DNA of 64,000 nt from Variovorax sp. KK3 (GTDB lineage Bacteria; Pseudomonadota; Gammaproteobacteria; Burkholderiales; Burkholderiaceae_C): contig NZ_LYVO01000004.1 of the NCBI RefSeq assembly GCF_001984055.1, positions 1 to 64,000 of the forward strand, in the 5' to 3' direction. The position numbers and the translations under genes are program-made. Shown here in pieces: positions 61,043 through 64,000 of this stretch. Every line of letters starts with the position of its first letter. Position 1 is the first letter of the stretch. Below the pieces are notes generated by a model. The model was given only the letters and a program-made list of their open reading frames with translations. It searched no databases and had not been told where the DNA came from.

Positions 61043-61702
61043 TCAGCCCGCCTTGCGAAAGGTCAGGTTGATGCGGCACGCACCCGTCATCGGATGCACG
61101 CCGTCCTTCACCGGCAGCACGCCGTGGTAGTGCAGCCGCGACGGCCCGCCCCACACCACCACGTCGCCATGCACCAAAGGCACGCGCTGCGCCTTGTCGG
61201 AGCGCCGGCCCCCGCCGAACAGAAATACGGCGGGCAAGCCCAGCGACACCGAGACGATGGGCCAGTCGTAGTGCCCCTCGTCACGGTCCTGGTGCAGCGA
61301 CAGCCGCGTGCCGGGCTCGTAGCGGTTGATCAGGCAGGCGTCGGGCGCGAAGCCGTCGAACCCACCGGCCCGCGCCGCGCTGTCGGCCAACTCGGCGAAC
61401 ACCTCCGGCATCGCGGGCCACGGCCGGCCGCTGTCGGGGTCGTTCGCGTCGTATCGGTAGCCGCTGCGATCCGACACCCAGCCGAGCGGGCCGCAGTTGC
61501 TCATCGCCACCGACATGCGAAAGCCGCCGGGCGTGACCAGATGACGCAGCGGCGCTTGCGCCAACACTTTCGACACGCCGTCCAGCAAGGCCCCGGCCCG
61601 CGCCCGTGCGAAGCCGCGCAACAGCACCGCGCCGGACGCGAGCGCCTGCGTCGCCGGCAGGGCATCGTCTTCCAGGTCGTCGAAGAGGCCGGGCGTCGTC
61701 AT
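61043..61702 (-). CDS. alkB: DNA oxidative demethylase AlkB
   Basis: A 219-residue 2-oxoglutarate/Fe(II) dioxygenase. Iron ligands are His137 and Asp139 (SLHQDRDEG) and His193 (RLHYHGVLP), with Arg210 and Arg216 (CRINLTFR) for 2-oxoglutarate, matching the E. coli AlkB pattern. The substrate region SVAMSNCGPLGWVSDRSGYR is typical. It removes methyl groups from 1-meA and 3-meC in DNA or RNA. Last gene of the ada operon, 3 bp after the preceding oxygenase. Confidence 0.93.
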   Translation of the reverse strand: MTTPGLFDDLEDDALPATQALASGAVLLRGFARARAGALLDGVSKVLAQAPLRHLVTPGGFRMSVAMSNCGPLGWVSDRSGYRYDANDPDSGRPWPAMPEVFAELADSAARAGGFDGFAPDACLINRYEPGTRLSLHQDRDEGHYDWPIVSVSLGLPAVFLFGGGRRSDKAQRVPLVHGDVVVWGGPSRLHYHGVLPVKDGVHPMTGACRINLTFRKAG

Positions 61703-61705
61703 GGG

Positions 61706-62392
61706 TCAGCTCGCATCATGAAAGATGATGCCCGCCGTGTGCCGCCGCCCCGTGCGCACCCGGCTCACCCCATGCCGCAGGTTCACGCGGTACACGCCCC
61801 GCGTGCCTTGCACCGGCCGGTGGTGCACCGCGATCACTGCGGCGTCGCCCTGCCGCAGCGGCAGCACCATCGGCCGCGACTGCATGCGCGGCCGCTGCTC
61901 GGTCATGACGAATTCGCCACCCGTGAAATCGCGGCCGGGCTCCGACAGCAGGATCACCAGTTGCAGCGGGAACACGTGCTCGCCGTACAGGTCTTGATGC
62001 AGGCAGTTGTAGTCGCCCTCGCCGTATTGCAGCAGCAGCGGCGTGGGGCGCGCCTGCCCGGCCGCGTGGCAGCGCGCCAGAAAGTCGGCATGCTCCGGCG
62101 GGTAGCGCACCTCGATGCCCATGATCTCGTTCCATCGGTTCGCGATCGGCGCGAGCTCCGCGTACATCTGCTCGCGCAACCCGGCCAGCCGCTCGGGCAG
62201 CGGGTAGTCGAAGTACTTGTACTCGCCGCGGCCGAAGCCGTGGCGCTCCATCAGCACCCGGCTGCGGAAGAACGGGTCGCGCGGGTACAGCGATGCAAGG
62301 GCTTCGCATTCCGCACGGGTCAGCAGACCCTCGATGAGTGCGCTGCCCTCCGCATCGAGATCCTGCGCCATGCGGTCCCGGTCGATGATCAT
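61706..62392 (-). CDS. 2OG-Fe(II) oxygenase in the ada operon
   Basis: A 228-residue dioxygenase-fold protein. The iron site is HQD (His132, Asp134) with a distal His in AVHHRPV (190/191), and an Arg follows in YRVNLRHGVSRV for 2-oxoglutarate. It is not closely AlkB-like in sequence, so it is probably a distinct prolyl-hydroxylase-like or DNA-repair-associated oxygenase. Its ATG overlaps the ada stop by 4 bp and alkB follows 3 bp later. Being enclosed between two alkylation-repair genes strongly suggests a role in that response. Substrate unknown. Confidence 0.85.
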   Translation of the reverse strand: MIIDRDRMAQDLDAEGSALIEGLLTRAECEALASLYPRDPFFRSRVLMERHGFGRGEYKYFDYPLPERLAGLREQMYAELAPIANRWNEIMGIEVRYPPEHADFLARCHAAGQARPTPLLLQYGEGDYNCLHQDLYGEHVFPLQLVILLSEPGRDFTGGEFVMTEQRPRMQSRPMVLPLRQGDAAVIAVHHRPVQGTRGVYRVNLRHGVSRVRTGRRHTAGIIFHDAS

Positions 62393-63474
62393 GCGCGCCG
62401 GGCCTCGCGCGTCAGCAGATCGCTCTTGCGCTCCACGCCCCAGCGATAGCCCGACAGGCCACCGTCGCTGCGCACCACGCGATGGCAAGGTATCGCCACC
62501 GCCAGCGTGTTGGCGCCGCAGGCCTGGGCCACGGCGCGCACCGACTTCGGACTGCCGATGCGCTGCGCGATCTCGGCATAGCTCGCCGTGCTGCCCGACG
62601 GGATGTCGCGCAGCGCCTGCCATACGCGCTGCTGGAACGCCGTGCCGCGCACGTCCAGCGGCAGATCGAGCCCCACGCCGGGCGCTTCGACGAAGCCGAC
62701 CACCTGCGCCACCAGTCGCGCGAAGTCGGGGTCGTCGCCCATCAGCCGCGCACGCGGAAAGCGGTCTTGCAGCTCGCGCGCAAGCACATCGGGATCGTCG
62801 CCCAGGGCGATCGCGCAGACGCCGCGATCACTGCGCGCCACCAGGATCGCGCCGAGCGCGCACTGGCCGATGGCGAAGCGGATCTCCGTTTCGGCGCCGC
62901 CTTCGCGGAAGCGGGTCGGCGTCATGCCCAGCACGTCGTTCGAGCCTTCGTAGAAGCGGCCGTTCGAGTTGTAGCCCGCGTCGTAGATCGCATCGGTCAC
63001 CGTGTCGCTGCGCGTCAGCGCCTCGCGCACGCGCTTCGCCCTATGCGCGGCCGCATAGGCCTTGGGCGTGAGCCCCGTGACCTCCTTGAAGACGCGGTGC
63101 AGGTGATAGCTGCTCATGCCTGCGCGCTCCGCCAGCGCATCGAGCGTTGGCGCTTCGTCCGCGTTTTCGATGTGGCGGCAGAGCTCGGCCACCTGCGCCG
63201 CCTGCTGCACTTGACGCGTCGGCTGGTCGGGCTTGCAGCGCTTGCACGGACGAAAGCCCGCGCGCTCCGCATCGGCTGCCGTCGCATGGAAGTCCACGTT
63301 CTCCGGCCGCGGCTGGCGCGCACCGCACGACGGCCTGCAATACACACCCGTGCTGCGCACCGAATAGAAGAACAGGCCATCGGCCGCGGCGTCGCGTGCC
63401 ACCACGGCGGACCAGCGCGAATCGCCGGTCGTTTGCACGGCACGCATTTCGTGGGGGTTGCTCATCATGTTCAT
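62389..63474 (-). CDS. ada: Bifunctional methyltransferase/transcription regulator Ada
   Basis: A 361-residue protein with complete Ada architecture. The N-terminal zinc domain has Cys46, Cys50, Cys77 and Cys80 (GVYCRPSC and RPCKRC; Cys46 matches E. coli Cys38). An AraC-type helix-turn-helix follows (AERAGMSSYHLHRVFKEVTG), then the O6-alkylguanine transferase domain with Cys330 in PCHRVV. Start ATG 63474 has AAGGA 7 bp upstream; the longer frame to 63549 lacks signals. Methylated Ada should activate this operon (ada, oxygenase, alkB) through the candidate box upstream. Confidence 0.94.
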   Translation of the reverse strand: MNMMSNPHEMRAVQTTGDSRWSAVVARDAAADGLFFYSVRSTGVYCRPSCGARQPRPENVDFHATAADAERAGFRPCKRCKPDQPTRQVQQAAQVAELCRHIENADEAPTLDALAERAGMSSYHLHRVFKEVTGLTPKAYAAAHRAKRVREALTRSDTVTDAIYDAGYNSNGRFYEGSNDVLGMTPTRFREGGAETEIRFAIGQCALGAILVARSDRGVCAIALGDDPDVLARELQDRFPRARLMGDDPDFARLVAQVVGFVEAPGVGLDLPLDVRGTAFQQRVWQALRDIPSGSTASYAEIAQRIGSPKSVRAVAQACGANTLAVAIPCHRVVRSDGGLSGYRWGVERKSDLLTREARRA

Positions 63475-63557
63475 TGCCAATCCTTTCGGCCTTGCCGGCC
63501 CTTCGTGAATCGATGGGTCGACTGTAGGCATCGGGCCTTGCACTGGCACTCCGGCTC

Positions 63558-63570
63558 TTGCTTTCGAATT
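63558..63570 (-). promoter_or_regulatory. Candidate Ada box
   Basis: On the minus strand, AATTCGAAAGCAA matches the AAT-N6-GCAA pattern of the E. coli Ada-binding site. It lies 84-96 bp upstream of the ada start in the intergenic region shared with the divergent OpgD-like gene. Confidence 0.5.
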
Positions 63571-63658
63571 CGATCGTAGGACAAGCCGGACAACGACGTG
63601 CCGGCTCGCGCCATCGGCCTACGGGCCCCGGCCGCGGGCTTCGCTACCATCTTGGCCG

Positions 63659-64000
63659 ATGATCGACCGACGCTCACTCCTGACCGCCGGCGGTGCCTCC
63701 ATGGCGCTCGCCGCACTCGGATTCCCTGCAGATGCCATTGCGGCCGACGGAATCAAGCTCAGCCAGCCCCGACCTTTCTCTTTCGAACGTCTTGTTACCG
63801 AGGCCAAGACGCTGAGCTCACGGCCTTTCGTGGCCGACACCTCGCTGCCGGCCGACGTGCTGCAACGCATCGACTACGACGCGCACGGCAAGATCAAATA
63901 CAACCCCCATCTGGCCGTGTTCAAGGACGGACCGGGCCAGTACCCCGTCACCTTCTTCCACCTGGGCCGCTACTTCCAGACACCGGTCCACATGTTCGTC
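63659..64000 (+). CDS. Partial OpgD/MdoD-like glucan biosynthesis protein, cut by the right edge
   Basis: The first 114 codons are visible. A twin-arginine-type signal peptide (MIDRRSLLTAGGASMALAAL, cleavage near AIAA) precedes FSFERLVTEAKTLSSRPF and IDYDAHGKIKYNPHLAVF. The match continues with YPVTFFHLGRYFQTPVHMFV, the N-terminal pattern of the MdoG/MdoD periplasmic glucan family; the Tat-type signal favours OpgD. It would act on osmoregulated periplasmic glucan structure. The remaining part lies outside the window. Confidence 0.88.
   Translation, partial: MIDRRSLLTAGGASMALAALGFPADAIAADGIKLSQPRPFSFERLVTEAKTLSSRPFVADTSLPADVLQRIDYDAHGKIKYNPHLAVFKDGPGQYPVTFFHLGRYFQTPVHMFV

Overview
The window is GC-rich, densely coding and arranged in tight, often overlapping operons with mixed strands. 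The content points to a Burkholderiales betaproteobacterium, most likely Comamonadaceae and close to Variovorax. The main pointers are a Bug-type tripartite tricarboxylate receptor, an imuA-imuB-dnaE2 mutasome, the DUF2868/DUF3482 pair, a PAS-LuxR regulator beside a 3-oxoacid CoA-transferase, and many catabolic genes under LysR and TetR control. This assignment is an inference from gene content. I see no rRNA, tRNA, CRISPR array or recognisable transposase.

Layout. 1-6.1 kb: edge of a Pro-rich protein, a secreted caspase-like protein, a TetR regulator, and an opposing operon of Rieske oxygenase, ABC-type binding protein and TIM-barrel isomerase-like protein. 6.2-11.8 kb: SOS mutasome (imuA, imuB, dnaE2) behind a perfect LexA box. 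11.8-12.5 kb: a HigB/HigA-type toxin-antitoxin module behind a perfect 16-bp palindrome. 12.5-21.9 kb: aldo/keto reductase, a mosaic intergenic repeat, a hydrolase/LigB-type dioxygenase pair, an ABC exporter, a 24-residue membrane microprotein with a textbook terminator, the DUF2868/DUF3482 GTPase pair, a glutamine amidotransferase and a phosphatidylserine synthase.

22-40.4 kb: the most unusual stretch. Four large (about 885-residue) MalT/LAL-type LuxR regulators lie close together, three nearly in tandem with a phospholipase D-like lipoprotein between the first two. A fifth, internally deleted copy lies at 53.1-53.9 kb. Between the third and fourth intact copies are a DUF6573-like plasmid-type gene, a response regulator/histidine kinase pair, a penicillin/AHL-acylase-like lipoprotein and a histidine phosphatase.

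40.5-47.2 kb: cbpA-cbpM-zinc-ribbon chaperone operon, a secreted M20 peptidase, a TetR regulator and a divergent FtsH-like AAA protease. 47.3-53.1 kb: valine/isobutyrate catabolic operon (mmsA, acyl-CoA dehydrogenase, 3-hydroxyisobutyryl-CoA hydrolase, mmsB) with a divergent LysR gene. 54.2-61 kb: a cupin-like protein, a small membrane protein, scoAB facing a PAS-LuxR gene across a perfect 26-bp palindrome, a lipoprotein hydrolase and a LysR/Bug pair. 61-64 kb: an alkylation-repair operon (ada, a 2OG-Fe(II) oxygenase, alkB) with a candidate Ada box, and the start of an OpgD-like glucan biosynthesis gene running off the right edge.

The strongest candidates for new biology are the MalT-like paralogue cluster, the 26-bp scoA/PAS-LuxR palindrome, the close SOS/toxin-antitoxin intergenic region, the 24-residue microprotein and the divergent FtsH paralogue.
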